Shown in pieces: positions 13,746 through 23,933 of a DNA stretch of 64,000 bases (the first letter of the stretch is position 1; every line of letters begins with the position of its first letter). A program made the position numbers and the translations under genes. Source of the DNA: Streptomyces sp. ALI-76-A (lineage in GTDB: Bacteria > Actinomycetota > Actinomycetes > Streptomycetales > Streptomycetaceae). The stretch covers positions 7,192,001-7,256,000 of the forward strand of contig NZ_JASVWB010000002.1 of NCBI RefSeq assembly GCF_030287445.1, read 5' to 3'. The notes below the pieces were generated by a model. That model ran no database searches and was not told the origin of the DNA. It worked only from the letters and a program-made list of their open reading frames with translations.

Positions 13746-14936
13746 GTGAGACGTATGACGGCGCGACCCGCGAACGCCCATCAGGCCCGGCTGCTCACCC
13801 TGTTGCGCGACGGCGGTCCCAACTCCCGCGCGCAGCTGGGTGACCAGGTCGACCTGTCGCGGTCCAAGCTGGCCGTGGAGGTGGACCGGCTGCTGGAGAC
13901 CGGTCTGGTCGTGGCCGACGGACTCGCCGCCTCGCGCGGCGGGCGCCGCTCCCACAACATCCGGCTGGCACCGAGCCTGCGGTTCCTCGGCGTGGACATC
14001 GGCGCGACCTCGGTCGACGTCGCGGTCACCAACGCGGAACTGGAGATCCTCGGCCATCTCAACCAGCCCATGGACGTGCGCGAGGGCCCGGTCGCGGTCT
14101 TCGAGCAGGTCCTGTCCATGGCCGAGAAGCTGCGGGTCTCGGGACTCGCGGAGGGCTTCGACGGCGCCGGCATCGGCGTCCCGGGACCCGTCCGCTTCCC
14201 CGAGGGCGTCCCGGTGGCACCGCCGATCATGCCGGGCTGGGACGGCTTCCCCGTGCGGGAGGCGCTCAGCCAGGACCTCGGCTGCCCGGTCATGGTCGAC
14301 AACGACGTGAACCTGATGGCGATGGGGGAGATGCACGCGGGCGTCGCGCGCTCCGTGGGCGACTTCCTCTGCGTCAAGATCGGCACCGGCATCGGCTGCG
14401 GCATCGTCGCCGGTGGTGAGGTCCACCGCGGGACGACGGGCAGCGCGGGCGACATCGGGCACATCCAGGCCGTGCCCGGCGGACGTCCGTGCGCCTGCGG
14501 CAACCGGGGCTGTCTGGAAGCACACTTCAGCGGGGCGGCCCTCGCCCGGGACGCCACGGACGCGGCCCAGCACGGCCGTTCGGTGGAGCTCGCGACCCGG
14601 CTGGAGGCGAGCGGCGGCCTCACCGCCGTCGACGTCGCCGCCGCGGCCGCCGCGGGCTGCGCCACCTCGCTCGACCTGATCCGGGAGGGCGGCGACCGCG
14701 TCGGCCAGGTCATCGCCGGCCTCGTCAGCTTCTTCAACCCCGGCCTGGTGGTGATCGGCGGCGGGGTGACCGGCCTCGGCCACACCCTGCTCGCCGCGAT
14801 CCGCACCCAGGTCTACCGCCAGTCGCTGCCGCTCGCGACCGGCAACCTGCCCATCGTGCTCGGTGAGTTGGGCCCCACCGCCGGAGTCATCGGCGCGGCC
14901 CGCCTCATCAGCGACCACCTCTTCTCACCCGCGTAA
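13746..14936 (+). CDS. ROK-family transcriptional regulator
   Basis: 396 residues from a GTG with GGGGAGGGG just upstream. Residues 1-70 form an N-terminal winged helix (LLTLLRDGGPNSRAQLGDQVDLSRSKLAVEVDRLLETGLV). The ROK kinase-like domain follows, with LGVDIGATSVDVAV (nucleotide-binding type), DNDVNLMAMGE, the glycine-rich IGTGIGCGIV and the zinc site GHIQ...CACGNRGCLEA (CxCGxxGC). ROK regulators repress sugar genes and respond to sugars or sugar phosphates. It precedes, in the same direction, a complete sugar ABC transporter and catabolic genes and is probably their regulator. The 223-bp gap to the transporter contains degenerate 23-24 bp repeats of ACGGCTCACCCGCACCGTCC that could hold operators. 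Confidence 0.93.
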   Translation: MRRMTARPANAHQARLLTLLRDGGPNSRAQLGDQVDLSRSKLAVEVDRLLETGLVVADGLAASRGGRRSHNIRLAPSLRFLGVDIGATSVDVAVTNAELEILGHLNQPMDVREGPVAVFEQVLSMAEKLRVSGLAEGFDGAGIGVPGPVRFPEGVPVAPPIMPGWDGFPVREALSQDLGCPVMVDNDVNLMAMGEMHAGVARSVGDFLCVKIGTGIGCGIVAGGEVHRGTTGSAGDIGHIQAVPGGRPCACGNRGCLEAHFSGAALARDATDAAQHGRSVELATRLEASGGLTAVDVAAAAAAGCATSLDLIREGGDRVGQVIAGLVSFFNPGLVVIGGGVTGLGHTLLAAIRTQVYRQSLPLATGNLPIVLGELGPTAGVIGAARLISDHLFSPA

Positions 14937-14989
14937 CCGCCCGACTTCGTACGGCACCCGGCACCTCCGTAACGCCTGACGAAACCGTC

Positions 14990-15110
14990 TCGCGCGGCTC
15001 ACCCGCACCGTCCTCGCACGGCTCACCAGACCGTCCGCACACGGCACCCGGCCCCGTCCCGACACGACCCACCGCACCGCCCCCGTACGGCTCACCCGTA
15101 CGGCAGTTCG
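14990..15110. repeat. Degenerate repeats between ROK gene and ABC operon
   Basis: Variants of CGCACGGCTCACCCGCACCGTCC recur about every 23-24 bases (near 14993, 15017 and 15040, with weaker copies after). No gene is visible here. It could be a regulatory region for the ABC operon or neutral expansion. Confidence 0.4.
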
Positions 15111-15159
15111 CTCCGCCCTGCCCTGAACCGGCCCGCACGCCAGCCGAGGGGAACCACAC

Positions 15160-16677
15160 ATGGCATCAGAACCACCGCTGCTCAGCATGTCCGGCATCAC
15201 CAAGTCGTTCCCCGGAGTCCGGGCCCTCGACGGCGTCGACCTCGACGTCCAGGCCGGCGAGGTGCACTGCCTGCTCGGCCAGAACGGGGCCGGCAAGTCC
15301 ACCCTCATCAAGGTCCTGGCCGGCGCCCACCAGCCCGACACCGGCACCATCCGCTGGCGCGGCGAGGACGTCACGCTCCGCTCGCCGATCGCCGCCATGC
15401 GCCTCGGCATCGCCACCATCTACCAGGAACTCGACCTGGTGGAGCACCTGTCGGTGGCCGAGAACGTCCACCTCGGCCACGAACCCACGGCCGCCGGGTT
15501 CGTCGTCCGGGGCAAGGCCGCGCGGGCGTCGACCGCCGCGCTGCTCAAGCGACTCGGGCACGCCGAGATCGAACCCACCCGGCTGGTGGGGGAGTTGTCG
15601 GCCGCACAGCAGCAGATCGTGTCCATGGCGCGGGCGCTCTCGCACGACGTACGGCTCATCGTGATGGACGAACCGTCCGCCGCCCTCGACCCGGACGAGG
15701 TCGACAACCTGTTCCGGATCGTCGGCGACCTCACCGCCGACGGTGTCGCCGTCGTCTACATCTCCCACCGGCTGGAGGAGATCCGCCGGATCGGCGACCG
15801 GGTGACCGTCCTGAAGGACGGGCGGGCCGTCGCCGGCGGACTGCCCGCCAAGTCGACGCCGACCCGCGAGGTCGTCGCGCTGATGACGGGACGCAACGTC
15901 GAGTACGTCTTCCCCGACCGGCCCGTGTCGCCGCCCGAGGGAACCCCGGTGCTGGAGGTCGAAGGACTGGCCCGCCAGGGCGAGTTCGACCCCCTGGACC
16001 TGCGGATCCGCCCCGGTGAGATCGTCGGCCTCGCCGGACTCGTCGGCTCCGGCCGCTCCGAGATCCTGGAGACGATCTACGGCGCCCGCCGGCCCACCGC
16101 CGGCCGCGTCCTCGTCGACGGCCGCGCCCTGCGGCCCGGCAGCGTGCGCGCCGCCGTCCGCGCCGGGATCGGCCTCGCCCCCGAGGAACGCAAGGCGCAG
16201 GCGCTGCTGATGCTGGAGTCCGTCACCCGCAACGTCTCCGTCTCCTCCCTGCCCCGCTTCGCGCGGGCCGGCTGGATCGACCGGGGAGCCGAACACGGGG
16301 CGGCCCGGGCCGCGACCCGCGAGCTGTCGCTGCGGCCGGACAACCCGTCCGTGCCGATCCGTACCCTGTCCGGCGGCAACCAGCAGAAGGCCGTTCTGGC
16401 CCGCTGGCTGCTGCGCGGCTGTCGGGTGCTGCTGCTCGACGAGCCGACCCGCGGCGTCGACGTCGGCGCCCGCGCCGAACTGTACGCGGTCGTCCGCCGG
16501 CTGGCGGACGAGGGCCTCGCCGTGCTCCTGGTCTCCAGCGAGGTCCCCGAGGTGCTCGGCCTCGCCGACCGCGTCCTGGTGCTGCGCGAAGGCCGCGTCG
16601 TCCACACCGCGCCCGCCCGCGAGCTGGACGAACACCGCGTACTCGACCTCGTCATGGAAGGAAGCCCGGCGTCATGA
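15160..16677 (+). CDS. Sugar ABC transporter ATP-binding protein (RbsA/MglA type)
   Basis: 505 residues with two ABC domains in tandem, as in RbsA. The first has Walker A GQNGAGKST (about residue 43), a degenerate signature LSAAQQQIVSMA and Walker B LIVMDEP. The second has GLVGSGRSE in place of a canonical Walker A, signature LSGGNQQKAVLARWL and Walker B VLLLDEPTRGVDVGA. The non-canonical second P-loop is normal for this family and implies one active site per protein. It energises uptake of a ribose-, galactose- or inositol-type monosaccharide. The permease gene starts within its stop codon (ATGA), and the binding-protein gene follows. Confidence 0.95.
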   Translation: MASEPPLLSMSGITKSFPGVRALDGVDLDVQAGEVHCLLGQNGAGKSTLIKVLAGAHQPDTGTIRWRGEDVTLRSPIAAMRLGIATIYQELDLVEHLSVAENVHLGHEPTAAGFVVRGKAARASTAALLKRLGHAEIEPTRLVGELSAAQQQIVSMARALSHDVRLIVMDEPSAALDPDEVDNLFRIVGDLTADGVAVVYISHRLEEIRRIGDRVTVLKDGRAVAGGLPAKSTPTREVVALMTGRNVEYVFPDRPVSPPEGTPVLEVEGLARQGEFDPLDLRIRPGEIVGLAGLVGSGRSEILETIYGARRPTAGRVLVDGRALRPGSVRAAVRAGIGLAPEERKAQALLMLESVTRNVSVSSLPRFARAGWIDRGAEHGAARAATRELSLRPDNPSVPIRTLSGGNQQKAVLARWLLRGCRVLLLDEPTRGVDVGARAELYAVVRRLADEGLAVLLVSSEVPEVLGLADRVLVLREGRVVHTAPARELDEHRVLDLVMEGSPAS

Positions 16678-17693
16678 CGCAACCCGTCTCCCCACCCAGG
16701 GACAGTGCCGACAAGGTCCCGTCGACCACCGAACCCCCGGCCTGGCGCTCGGTCGTCTTCCGCGCCGACCTGCGCACCCTCTCCCTCCTCGGCGTGCTCG
16801 CCGCACTGATCGTCATCGGCGGCATCACCAAGCCCGACGAGTTCCTCGACACCCGCAACCTCCAACTCGTCCTGACCCAGGCCTCGGTGATCGGTGTCGT
16901 CACCGTCGGGATGACCTTCGTCATCACCTCCGGCGGCATCGACCTGTCCGTCGGCGCGATCGTGGCGCTGGCCTCGGTGTGGGCGACCACGGTCGCCACC
17001 CAGGAGTACGGCTTCGCGGGCATCCTCTTCACCGCGGTGCTCGTCGGCGTCGGCTGCGGCCTGGTCAACGGACTGCTGATCGCGTACGGCGGGATGGTCC
17101 CCTTCATCGCCACCCTCGCCATGCTGGCCTCGGCGCGCGGCCTGGCCCTGCAGATCACCGACGGCCGCACGCAGATCGTCACCGTCGACGGCATCCTCGA
17201 CCTCGGCGAACGCGACTCCTACGTGCTGGGCGTCCCGCCGCTGGTGATGGTGTTCGCGGTCGTGACGATCATCGGCTGGCTGGTGCTGAACCGCACCACC
17301 TTCGGGCGCCGCACGGTCGCCGTCGGCGGCAACGCGGAGGCGGCCCGGCTGGCCGGCATCGACGTCCGCCGCCAGCGCCTGTACCTCTACCTCCTGTCCG
17401 GGCTGTGCTGCGGCATCGCCGCCTTCCTGCTGATCATCCTGTCCGGCTCCGGCCAGAACACCAACGGCAACCTCTACGAACTCGACGCCATCGCGGCCGC
17501 GATCATCGGCGGCACGCTGCTCAGCGGGGGCCGCGGCACCATCACCGGCTCGGTGCTCGGCGTCCTGATCTTCACCACGATCACCAACATCTTCGCCCTG
17601 AACAACCTGCAGAGCGACGTCCAGCAGATCGCCAAGGGCGCGATCATCGTCGCCGCCGTGCTGGTCCAGCGCCGTACCGCGAGCACGACCTGA
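16674..17693 (+). CDS. Sugar ABC transporter permease (RbsC type)
   Basis: 339 residues with about nine to ten membrane helices, homologous to RbsC-like permeases (PF02653). Characteristic blocks are VGMTFVITSGGIDLSVGAIVALASV near residue 80, the cytoplasmic loop FGRRTVAVGGNAEAARLAGIDVRRQRL (ATPase coupling) and YELDAIAAAIIGGTLLSGGRGTITGS. It overlaps the ATPase gene by ATGA. One permease gene is present, so it probably acts as a homodimer, as in the ribose system. Confidence 0.95.
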   Translation: MTQPVSPPRDSADKVPSTTEPPAWRSVVFRADLRTLSLLGVLAALIVIGGITKPDEFLDTRNLQLVLTQASVIGVVTVGMTFVITSGGIDLSVGAIVALASVWATTVATQEYGFAGILFTAVLVGVGCGLVNGLLIAYGGMVPFIATLAMLASARGLALQITDGRTQIVTVDGILDLGERDSYVLGVPPLVMVFAVVTIIGWLVLNRTTFGRRTVAVGGNAEAARLAGIDVRRQRLYLYLLSGLCCGIAAFLLIILSGSGQNTNGNLYELDAIAAAIIGGTLLSGGRGTITGSVLGVLIFTTITNIFALNNLQSDVQQIAKGAIIVAAVLVQRRTASTT

Positions 17694-17707
17694 GGAAAGG
17701 GTTCACC

Positions 17708-18769
17708 ATGCCAGAGCCGACGACTCTCACCAGCCGCTTCACCAGCCGCAGAGGGCTGCTCTTCGGGACCGCCGCCGTCTCGGCCGGTGCCCTCCTCACG
17801 GGGTGCACCAGTAACGAGTCCGGCGACGACGAGCCCGCCGCGAACGACCAGCCGGCCGCCGACGACAAGCCCGGCAAGGCGGTCACCATCGGGTTCGCCG
17901 GCCCGCAGGCCGACCACGGCTGGCTCAACGCCATCAACGACAACGCCAAGAAGCGGGCCGAGAAGTACTCCGAGGTCACCCTGGAGATCACCGAGGGCTC
18001 CAACGACACCGCCCAGCAGATCGGCCAGATCGAGACCCTGATCAACAAGAAGGTCGACGTCCTGGTGGTGCTCCCCGCCGACGGCAAGGCGCTCACCCAG
18101 GTCGGCCTCAAGGCGATGCGCGCGGGCATCCCGGTCGTCAACCTCGACCGGATCTTCAACACCCCCCAGGCGTACCGCTGCTGGATCGGCGGCGACAACT
18201 ACGGCATGGGTCTCAGCGCCGGCCACTACATCGGCGAGAAGCTCAAGGGGAAGTCGGGCGCCCGCGTCATCGAACTGGCCGGCCTCGACAACCTGGAACT
18301 CACCAAGCAGCGCACGCAGGGCTTCGACGACGCCCTGAAGAACTACCCCAACATCCGCAAGGTCGCCCGCCAGGCCGCCGACTTCACGGTCGAGTCCGGA
18401 CAGGCCAAGATGGCCCAACTGCTCCAGGCGCAGTCGAAGTTCGACGCGGTGTGGAACCACGACGACGACCAGGGCGTGGGCGCGCTGCGCGCCATCGAGC
18501 AGGCCGGCCGCGACGACTTCCTGATGGTCGGCGGCGCGGGCGCCCTGTCCGCCTTCCAGGCCATCAAGGCGGACAACGGCGTCCTGAAGGCGACCGTGCT
18601 CTACCCGCCGACCATGGCCGCCTCCGCGATCGACCTGGCCCGCGCCCTCGGCCAGGCCAAGGGCGTCAGCGGCCTCGCCGAGTACGAGATCCCGGCGTCC
18701 CTCACGCTCTACTCGGCCGTCGTCGACAAGGACAACGTCGACCAGTACATGTCCACCGGCTTCAAGTGA
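17708..18769 (+). CDS. Sugar-binding lipoprotein of the ABC transporter
   Basis: 353 residues. The signal has twin arginines (SRRGLLFGTAAVSAGALLTGC) and ends in a lipobox LLTGC, so it is probably Tat-exported and lipid-anchored. The mature part is a type I periplasmic-binding fold (PF13407): KAVTIGFAGPQADHGWLNAINDNAKKRAE, IDTLINKKVDVLVVLPADG, and NHDDDQGVGALRAIEQAGRDD. It delivers a monosaccharide or cyclitol to the RbsAC-type membrane unit. The substrate is not readable from sequence; the neighbouring Gfo/Idh dehydrogenase and TIM-barrel isomerase are consistent with an inositol-like or keto-sugar ligand. It starts 14 bp after the permease. Confidence 0.93.
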   Translation: MPEPTTLTSRFTSRRGLLFGTAAVSAGALLTGCTSNESGDDEPAANDQPAADDKPGKAVTIGFAGPQADHGWLNAINDNAKKRAEKYSEVTLEITEGSNDTAQQIGQIETLINKKVDVLVVLPADGKALTQVGLKAMRAGIPVVNLDRIFNTPQAYRCWIGGDNYGMGLSAGHYIGEKLKGKSGARVIELAGLDNLELTKQRTQGFDDALKNYPNIRKVARQAADFTVESGQAKMAQLLQAQSKFDAVWNHDDDQGVGALRAIEQAGRDDFLMVGGAGALSAFQAIKADNGVLKATVLYPPTMAASAIDLARALGQAKGVSGLAEYEIPASLTLYSAVVDKDNVDQYMSTGFK

Positions 18770-18852
18770 GGCGTCCCGCCGAAGGGGCCCGGTTCACCGA
18801 CGGTCCGGGCTGCACCCCCCACCGCGCCACGACGACGAGGAGGACATCGCGT

Positions 18853-20109
18853 ATGGGACAGCCGCAGCAGTCAGCAGGGGCTCAGGCGCAGCGGCCGGAG
18901 ACGGCCGGGGCCCAGCAGCCGCAGAGTCCCGCGGCCGAGAAGCCGCCGCTGCGCGTCGGCATGGTCGGCTACGCCTTCATGGGCGCCGCCCACTCCCAGG
19001 GCTGGCGGACCGCGGGCCGCGTCTTCGACCTGCCCCGCCGGCCGGTCCTGTCGGTGATCTGCGGCCGGAACGCGACCGCCGTGCGGGCGGCGGCCGACCG
19101 GCACGGCTGGGCGGCGGCCGAGACCGACTGGCGGGCCCTGGTCGAACGGGACGACGTCGACCTCGTCGACATCTGCACCCCCGGCGACAGCCACGCCGAG
19201 ATCGCCCTCGCCGCACTGGCCGCCGGCAAGCACGTACTGTGCGAGAAGCCCCTCGCCAACACCGTCGACGAGGCCGTCACGATGACCGCGGCGGCCGAAG
19301 CGGCCCACAGGCGCGGCCAGATGGCGATGGTCGGCTTCAACTACCGCCGGGTGCCCGCCACCGCGCTGGCCCGCTCCATGGTCGCCGACGGCCGCCTCGG
19401 CACCCTGCGGCACCTGCGGGTCACCTACCTCCAGGACTGGCTGGTGGACCCGGAGTTCCCGCTCACCTGGCGGCTGCGCAAGGACCAGGCGGGTTCGGGC
19501 TCCCTCGGTGACCTGGGGGCGCACATCGTCGACCTCGCGCAGTACCTGGCGGGGGAGCCGCTCGCCGGGGTCTCCGCGCTCACCGAGACCTTCGTCCGGG
19601 AACGCCCGCTGCCCGGCGGACCGGCCGGCGGACTGGCCGCGGTGTCCGGCACCGGCACCGGTCAGGTCACGGTGGACGACGCCGCCCTGTTCACCGGCCG
19701 CTTCCTCTCCGGCGCCCTCGCCTCCTTCGAGGCCACCCGCTACGCCACCGGCCGCAAGAACGCCCTGCGCATCGAACTCAACGGCGAACGCGGCTCGTTG
19801 GCCTTCGACCTGGAGCGCCTGAACGAACTCGCCTACCACGACGGCACCGAGCCCGGGGCGCACGCCGGCTTCCGCCGGATCCTCGTCACCGAGCCCGACC
19901 ATCCCTACCTGGAGGCCTGGTGGCCACCGGGCCACGGCCTCGGCTACGAGCACACCTTCGTCCACCAGGCCCGCGACCTGGTCCACGCGATCGACGAGGG
20001 CCGCCGTCCCGAACCCTCCTTCGCCGACGGGCTACAGGTGCAGCGCGTGCTGGCGGCCGTGGAGGAGAGCGCCGGGAAGAACTCCGTCTACACACCCGTC
20101 TCAGTCTGA
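18853..20109 (+). CDS. Gfo/Idh/MocA-family oxidoreductase
   Basis: 418 residues from the ATG at 18853 with GAGGAGG upstream. The first 35 residues are Gln/Ala/Pro-rich and probably disordered. The Rossmann domain begins at [19 protein letters not shown]. The catalytic Lys is in [14 protein letters not shown], and the C-terminal domain contains the D...H motif [17 protein letters not shown]. The family oxidises or reduces sugars and inositols with NAD(P), often at C3. It follows the ABC transporter and precedes a TIM-barrel isomerase in the same transcript, the usual layout of inositol or 3-keto-sugar catabolic operons. Exact substrate not assigned. Confidence 0.92.
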   Translation: MGQPQQSAGAQAQRPETAGAQQPQSPAAEKPPLRVGMVGYAFMGAAHSQGWRTAGRVFDLPRRPVLSVICGRNATAVRAAADRHGWAAAETDWRALVERDDVDLVDICTPGDSHAEIALAALAAGKHVLCEKPLANTVDEAVTMTAAAEAAHRRGQMAMVGFNYRRVPATALARSMVADGRLGTLRHLRVTYLQDWLVDPEFPLTWRLRKDQAGSGSLGDLGAHIVDLAQYLAGEPLAGVSALTETFVRERPLPGGPAGGLAAVSGTGTGQVTVDDAALFTGRFLSGALASFEATRYATGRKNALRIELNGERGSLAFDLERLNELAYHDGTEPGAHAGFRRILVTEPDHPYLEAWWPPGHGLGYEHTFVHQARDLVHAIDEGRRPEPSFADGLQVQRVLAAVEESAGKNSVYTPVSV

Positions 20110-20123
20110 GGAGGCGCACACGC

Positions 20124-21128
20124 ATGCCACGCACCTTCACGCTCTTCACCGGCCAGTGGGCCGACCTCCCGCTCGAGGAGGTCTGCCGCCTCGCCCGCGA
20201 CTTCGGCTACGACGGACTCGAACTCGCCTGCTGGGGCGACCACTTCGAGGTCGACAAGGCTCTCGGTGACTCCTCGTACCTGGACTCCCGGCGGGCCCTG
20301 CTCGACAAGTACGGGCTGAAGTGCTGGGCCATCTCCAACCACCTGGTGGGCCAGGCGGTGTGCGACGCCATCATCGACGAACGCCACCGGGCCATCCTGC
20401 CGGCCCGCATCTGGGGCGACGGCGAGGCGGAGGGCGTACGGCGGCGGGCCGCCGCCGAGATCGCCGACACCGCGCGCGCCGCGGCCGCCTTCGGCGTCGA
20501 CACCGTCATCGGCTTCACCGGCTCCGCGATCTGGCACCTGGTCGCGATGTTCCCGCCGGCCCCCGAGTCGATGATCGACCGCGGCTACGAGGACTTCGCG
20601 GAGCGCTGGAACCCGATCCTCGACGTCTTCGACGCGCAGGGCGTGCGGTTCGCGCACGAGGTCCACCCGAGCGAGATCGCGTACGACTACTGGACGACCC
20701 ACCGCGCCCTGGACGCGATCGGCCGTCGGCCGGCCTTCGGCCTCAACTTCGACCCCTCCCACTTCGTGTGGCAGGACCTCGACCCCGTCGGCTTCCTGTG
20801 GGACTTCCGCGACCGGATCTACCACGTCGACTGCAAGGAGGCCCGCAAGCGGCTCGACGGCCGCAACGGGCGCCTCGGCTCCCACCTGCCGTGGGGCGAC
20901 CCGCGCCGCGGCTGGGACTTCGTGTCCGCGGGCCACGGCGACGTTCCCTGGGAGGACGTCTTCCGGATGCTGCGCTCCATCGACTACCGGGGCCCGATCT
21001 CCGTGGAGTGGGAGGACGCCGGCATGGACCGGCTCCAGGGCGCCCCCGAGGCGCTGACCCGCCTCAAGGCGTACGACTTCGAGCCGCCGTCGGCTTCCTT
21101 CGACGCGGCGTTCGGCGGCAACGAGTAG
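20124..21128 (+). CDS. Sugar phosphate isomerase/epimerase (AP endonuclease 2-like TIM barrel)
   Basis: 334 residues from the ATG at 20124 (GAGGAG upstream). PF01261-type TIM barrel: [36 protein letters not shown], metal-ligand blocks [12 protein letters not shown] (Glu/His), [11 protein letters not shown] (Asp/His), and GPISVEWED (Glu). These ligands fit a divalent metal site for ketose epimerisation. The protein ends in the unusual tail [15 protein letters not shown]. Partial DNA copies of the tail's coding sequence follow in the intergenic region in the other two frames, so the tail-coding segment has been duplicated. Operon partner of the dehydrogenase 14 bp upstream. Confidence 0.92.
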   Translation: MPRTFTLFTGQWADLPLEEVCRLARDFGYDGLELACWGDHFEVDKALGDSSYLDSRRALLDKYGLKCWAISNHLVGQAVCDAIIDERHRAILPARIWGDGEAEGVRRRAAAEIADTARAAAAFGVDTVIGFTGSAIWHLVAMFPPAPESMIDRGYEDFAERWNPILDVFDAQGVRFAHEVHPSEIAYDYWTTHRALDAIGRRPAFGLNFDPSHFVWQDLDPVGFLWDFRDRIYHVDCKEARKRLDGRNGRLGSHLPWGDPRRGWDFVSAGHGDVPWEDVFRMLRSIDYRGPISVEWEDAGMDRLQGAPEALTRLKAYDFEPPSASFDAAFGGNE

Positions 21129-21303
21129 ACCGACGGGAGCCGCCGTCGGCTTCCTTCGACCTGGCCTTTGGAGGCGATGAGCAGGACGAAGGCGATGAGC
21201 AGGCCGAACGAGAGCCGCCGTCGGCCGGCCTCGCCGCCACCTGCGACATGACCTTCGCATGACCTTCGACGCGGTCTTCGACGCGGCCTTCGGCGGCGAC
21301 GAG
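21081..21303. repeat. Multiple degenerate copies of the isomerase C-terminal coding segment
   Basis: A 24-bp block GAGCCGCCGTCGGCTTCCTT(CGAC) occurs at 21081-21104, inside the gene, and again at 21137-21160. A shortened copy lies at 21212-21224, and a related block (TTCGACGCGGCCTTCGGCGGCGACGAG) ends at 21303. Translated in three different frames, the copies give [20 protein letters not shown] and VFDAAFGGDE. The 273-bp gap to the next gene contains nothing else recognisable. Confidence 0.75.
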
Positions 21304-21401
21304 CAGGCCGACGTCGCTGCCCCTTCTGTGAGGTCCGGGATGACGGCGCATCCCGGCGTACCGCACCCGCCCGTACAACCGGCCCCTTTCTGGAGGCACC
21401 C

Positions 21402-23918
21402 GTGCACGGGAACGACCGCCCCACCAGCACCGACAAACCTGTGATCCACAGACGACGCCCGTCCTTCCGTCAGGCAGTCGCCCTGCTCAGCGGGGCACTG
21501 CTGGCGGGCGCGTCCCTCACGCTGACCGCACCACAGGCAGGCGCAGCCGTCGCCGCGCCGGACGCCCCGGCCGCTCCGGCCGTCGCCGCCGAGGACTTCC
21601 AGCAGGTCACCCTGGCCAAGGGCGAACCGGAGGTCGGCGAGCCGATGTCACTCGCCGTGCTGCCGGACCGCTCGGTCCTGCACACCTCGCGCGACGGCGA
21701 ACTCCGCCTCACCGACGCGGCCGGCAACACCAGGCTGGCCGGCAAGCTCGACGTCTACTCCCACGACGAGGAAGGCCTCCAAGGCGTCGGCGTGGACCCG
21801 GGCTTCACCGAGAACCGGTTCATCTACCTCTACTACGCGCCTCCGTTGAACACTCCCGCGGGCGACGCCCCCGAGACCGGCACCGCAGCCGACTTCGCCC
21901 CCTTCGACGGGGTCAACCGGCTGTCCCGGTTCGTCCTGAAGACCGACGGCACCCTGGACACCGCCAGCGAGAAGAAGATCCTCGACGTCCCGGCCTCCCG
22001 CGGCCTGTGCTGCCACGTCGGCGGCGACATCGACTTCGACGCGGCGGGCAACCTGTACCTGTCGACCGGCGACGACACCAACCCCTTCCAGTCGGACGGC
22101 TTCACGCCCATCGACGAGCGGGCGAACCGCAACCCCGCCTTCGACGCGCAGCGTTCCTCCGGCAACACCAACGACCTGCGCGGCAAGATCCTGCGGATCA
22201 AGGTCGACGCCGACGGCTCGTACTCCGTCCCCGACGGCAACCTCTTCCCGGCCGGCACCGACAGGACGCGGCCCGAGATCTACGCCATGGGCTTCCGCAA
22301 CCCGTTCCGCTTCAGCGTCGACAAGGCCACCGGCATCCTCTACGTCGGCGACTACGGCCCCGACGCCGGCGCCGCCGACCCGGCCCGCGGACCCGCCGGG
22401 CAGGTCGAGTTCGCGCGCGTCACCGGTCCCGGCAACTTCGGCTGGCCGTACTGCACCGGCGACAACGACGCCTACGTCGACTACGACTTCGCGACCGGTA
22501 CCTCCGGAGCCTCCTTCGACTGCGCCGCGCCGAAGAACACCTCCCCGCACAACACCGGCCTCGTCGACCTCCCGCCGGCCCAGCCCGCGTGGATCCCGTA
22601 CGACAACGGGTCCGTCCCCGAGTTCGGCTCCGGCTCCGAGTCCCCGATGGGCGGCCCGGTCTACCGGTACGACCCCGCGCTCGACTCGCCCGTGAAGTTC
22701 CCCGAGGCCTACGACGGCGACTTCTTCGCCGGGGAGTTCGGCCGCCGCTGGATCAAGCGGATCACCAGCGACGACAACGGCGCCGTACAGTCGATCAACG
22801 ACGTCCCGTGGACCGGCACCCAGATCATGGACATGGCCTTCGGCCCCGACGGCGCGCTGTACGTCCTCGACTACGGCCTGGCCTGGTTCGGCGGCGACGA
22901 GAACTCGGCCCTGTACCGCATCGAGAACGCCACCGACGGCCACTCGCCGGTCGCCCAGGCCGCCGCCGACCGCACCTCGGGACAGGCACCGCTGCGGGTG
23001 AGCTTCTCCTCCGCCGGCACCACCGACCAGGACGGCGACGCCCTCAGCTACCGCTGGGACTTCGGCGACGGCTCCACGTCCAGCGCGGCGAACCCCACGC
23101 ACACGTACCGGAAGAACGGCACGTACACCGCGACCCTGACCGCGAAGGACCCGTCCGGCCGCACCGGCAGCGCGAGCGTGCAGATCGTCGTGGGCAACAC
23201 GGCGCCCAAGGTGACCCTGGAACTCCCGCGTGACGGGCAGCTGTTCAGCTTCGGCGACGCGATCCCGTTCAAGGTTCGGGTCACCGACCGCGAGGACGGC
23301 CGGAACATCGACTGCGCGAAGGTCAAGGTCACCTTCGTCCTCGGCCACGACACCCACGGCCACCCGCTGACCTCGGCCAACGGCTGCACCGGCACCATCC
23401 AGACCAGCGCCGACGGCGGCCACGACGAGGACGCCAACATCTTCGGCGTGCTCGACGCCGAGTACACCGACGGCGGAGGCGGCGGTCAGGCCGCGCTCAC
23501 CACCCACGACCAGAACGTCGTCCAGCCCCGGCACCGGCAGGCCGAGCACTTCAACACCTCCTCCGGCGTCACCGTCATCACCAAGGACACCGCGCACGGC
23601 GGCCGGACGGTCGGGGACATCAGCAACGGCGACTGGATCGCCTTCACGCCGTACGTCCTGAACAACGCCGAGTCGATCACCGCCCGCGTCTCCTCCGGCG
23701 GTGCCGGCGGCACGCTGGAGATCCGCGCCGGGTCCGCGCGGGGCACCCTCCTCGGCCGGGCGACCGTCCCGGTGACCGGCGGCTGGGACACCTTCCAGGA
23801 CGTCAGCGCCGACCTGTCCCGCGCCCCCAGAGGAACGACCACGTTGTACCTGGTCTTCAAGGGCAGCGGCACCGGAGCCCTGTACGACCTGGACGACTTC
23901 ACCTTCACCACGAGCTGA
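21402..23918 (+). CDS. Secreted PQQ-type sugar dehydrogenase with PKD and CBM6-like domains
   Basis: 838 residues from a GTG with CTGGAGG six bases upstream. Signal peptide about residues 1-48, ending near PQAGAAVA. Residues about 60-505 form a soluble glucose dehydrogenase-like beta-propeller (PF07995): SRDGELRLTD, HDEEGLQGVGVDPGF, CCHVGGDIDFDAAGNLYLSTGDDTN, AMGFRNPFRF, YVGDYG, and FGPDGALYVLDYG. A PKD domain follows (about 512-600, YRWDFGDGSTSSAANPTHTY). After a linker, a carbohydrate-binding CBM6-like module (about 711-838) has QAEHFN and ISNGDWIAFTPYVLN. It probably oxidises or binds sugars outside the cell. The downstream lipoprotein is 15 bp away. Whether the propeller still binds PQQ cannot be judged here. 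Confidence 0.88.
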   Translation: MHGNDRPTSTDKPVIHRRRPSFRQAVALLSGALLAGASLTLTAPQAGAAVAAPDAPAAPAVAAEDFQQVTLAKGEPEVGEPMSLAVLPDRSVLHTSRDGELRLTDAAGNTRLAGKLDVYSHDEEGLQGVGVDPGFTENRFIYLYYAPPLNTPAGDAPETGTAADFAPFDGVNRLSRFVLKTDGTLDTASEKKILDVPASRGLCCHVGGDIDFDAAGNLYLSTGDDTNPFQSDGFTPIDERANRNPAFDAQRSSGNTNDLRGKILRIKVDADGSYSVPDGNLFPAGTDRTRPEIYAMGFRNPFRFSVDKATGILYVGDYGPDAGAADPARGPAGQVEFARVTGPGNFGWPYCTGDNDAYVDYDFATGTSGASFDCAAPKNTSPHNTGLVDLPPAQPAWIPYDNGSVPEFGSGSESPMGGPVYRYDPALDSPVKFPEAYDGDFFAGEFGRRWIKRITSDDNGAVQSINDVPWTGTQIMDMAFGPDGALYVLDYGLAWFGGDENSALYRIENATDGHSPVAQAAADRTSGQAPLRVSFSSAGTTDQDGDALSYRWDFGDGSTSSAANPTHTYRKNGTYTATLTAKDPSGRTGSASVQIVVGNTAPKVTLELPRDGQLFSFGDAIPFKVRVTDREDGRNIDCAKVKVTFVLGHDTHGHPLTSANGCTGTIQTSADGGHDEDANIFGVLDAEYTDGGGGGQAALTTHDQNVVQPRHRQAEHFNTSSGVTVITKDTAHGGRTVGDISNGDWIAFTPYVLNNAESITARVSSGGAGGTLEIRAGSARGTLLGRATVPVTGGWDTFQDVSADLSRAPRGTTTLYLVFKGSGTGALYDLDDFTFTTS

Positions 23919-23933
23919 GAGGAGGTGGCGCGC

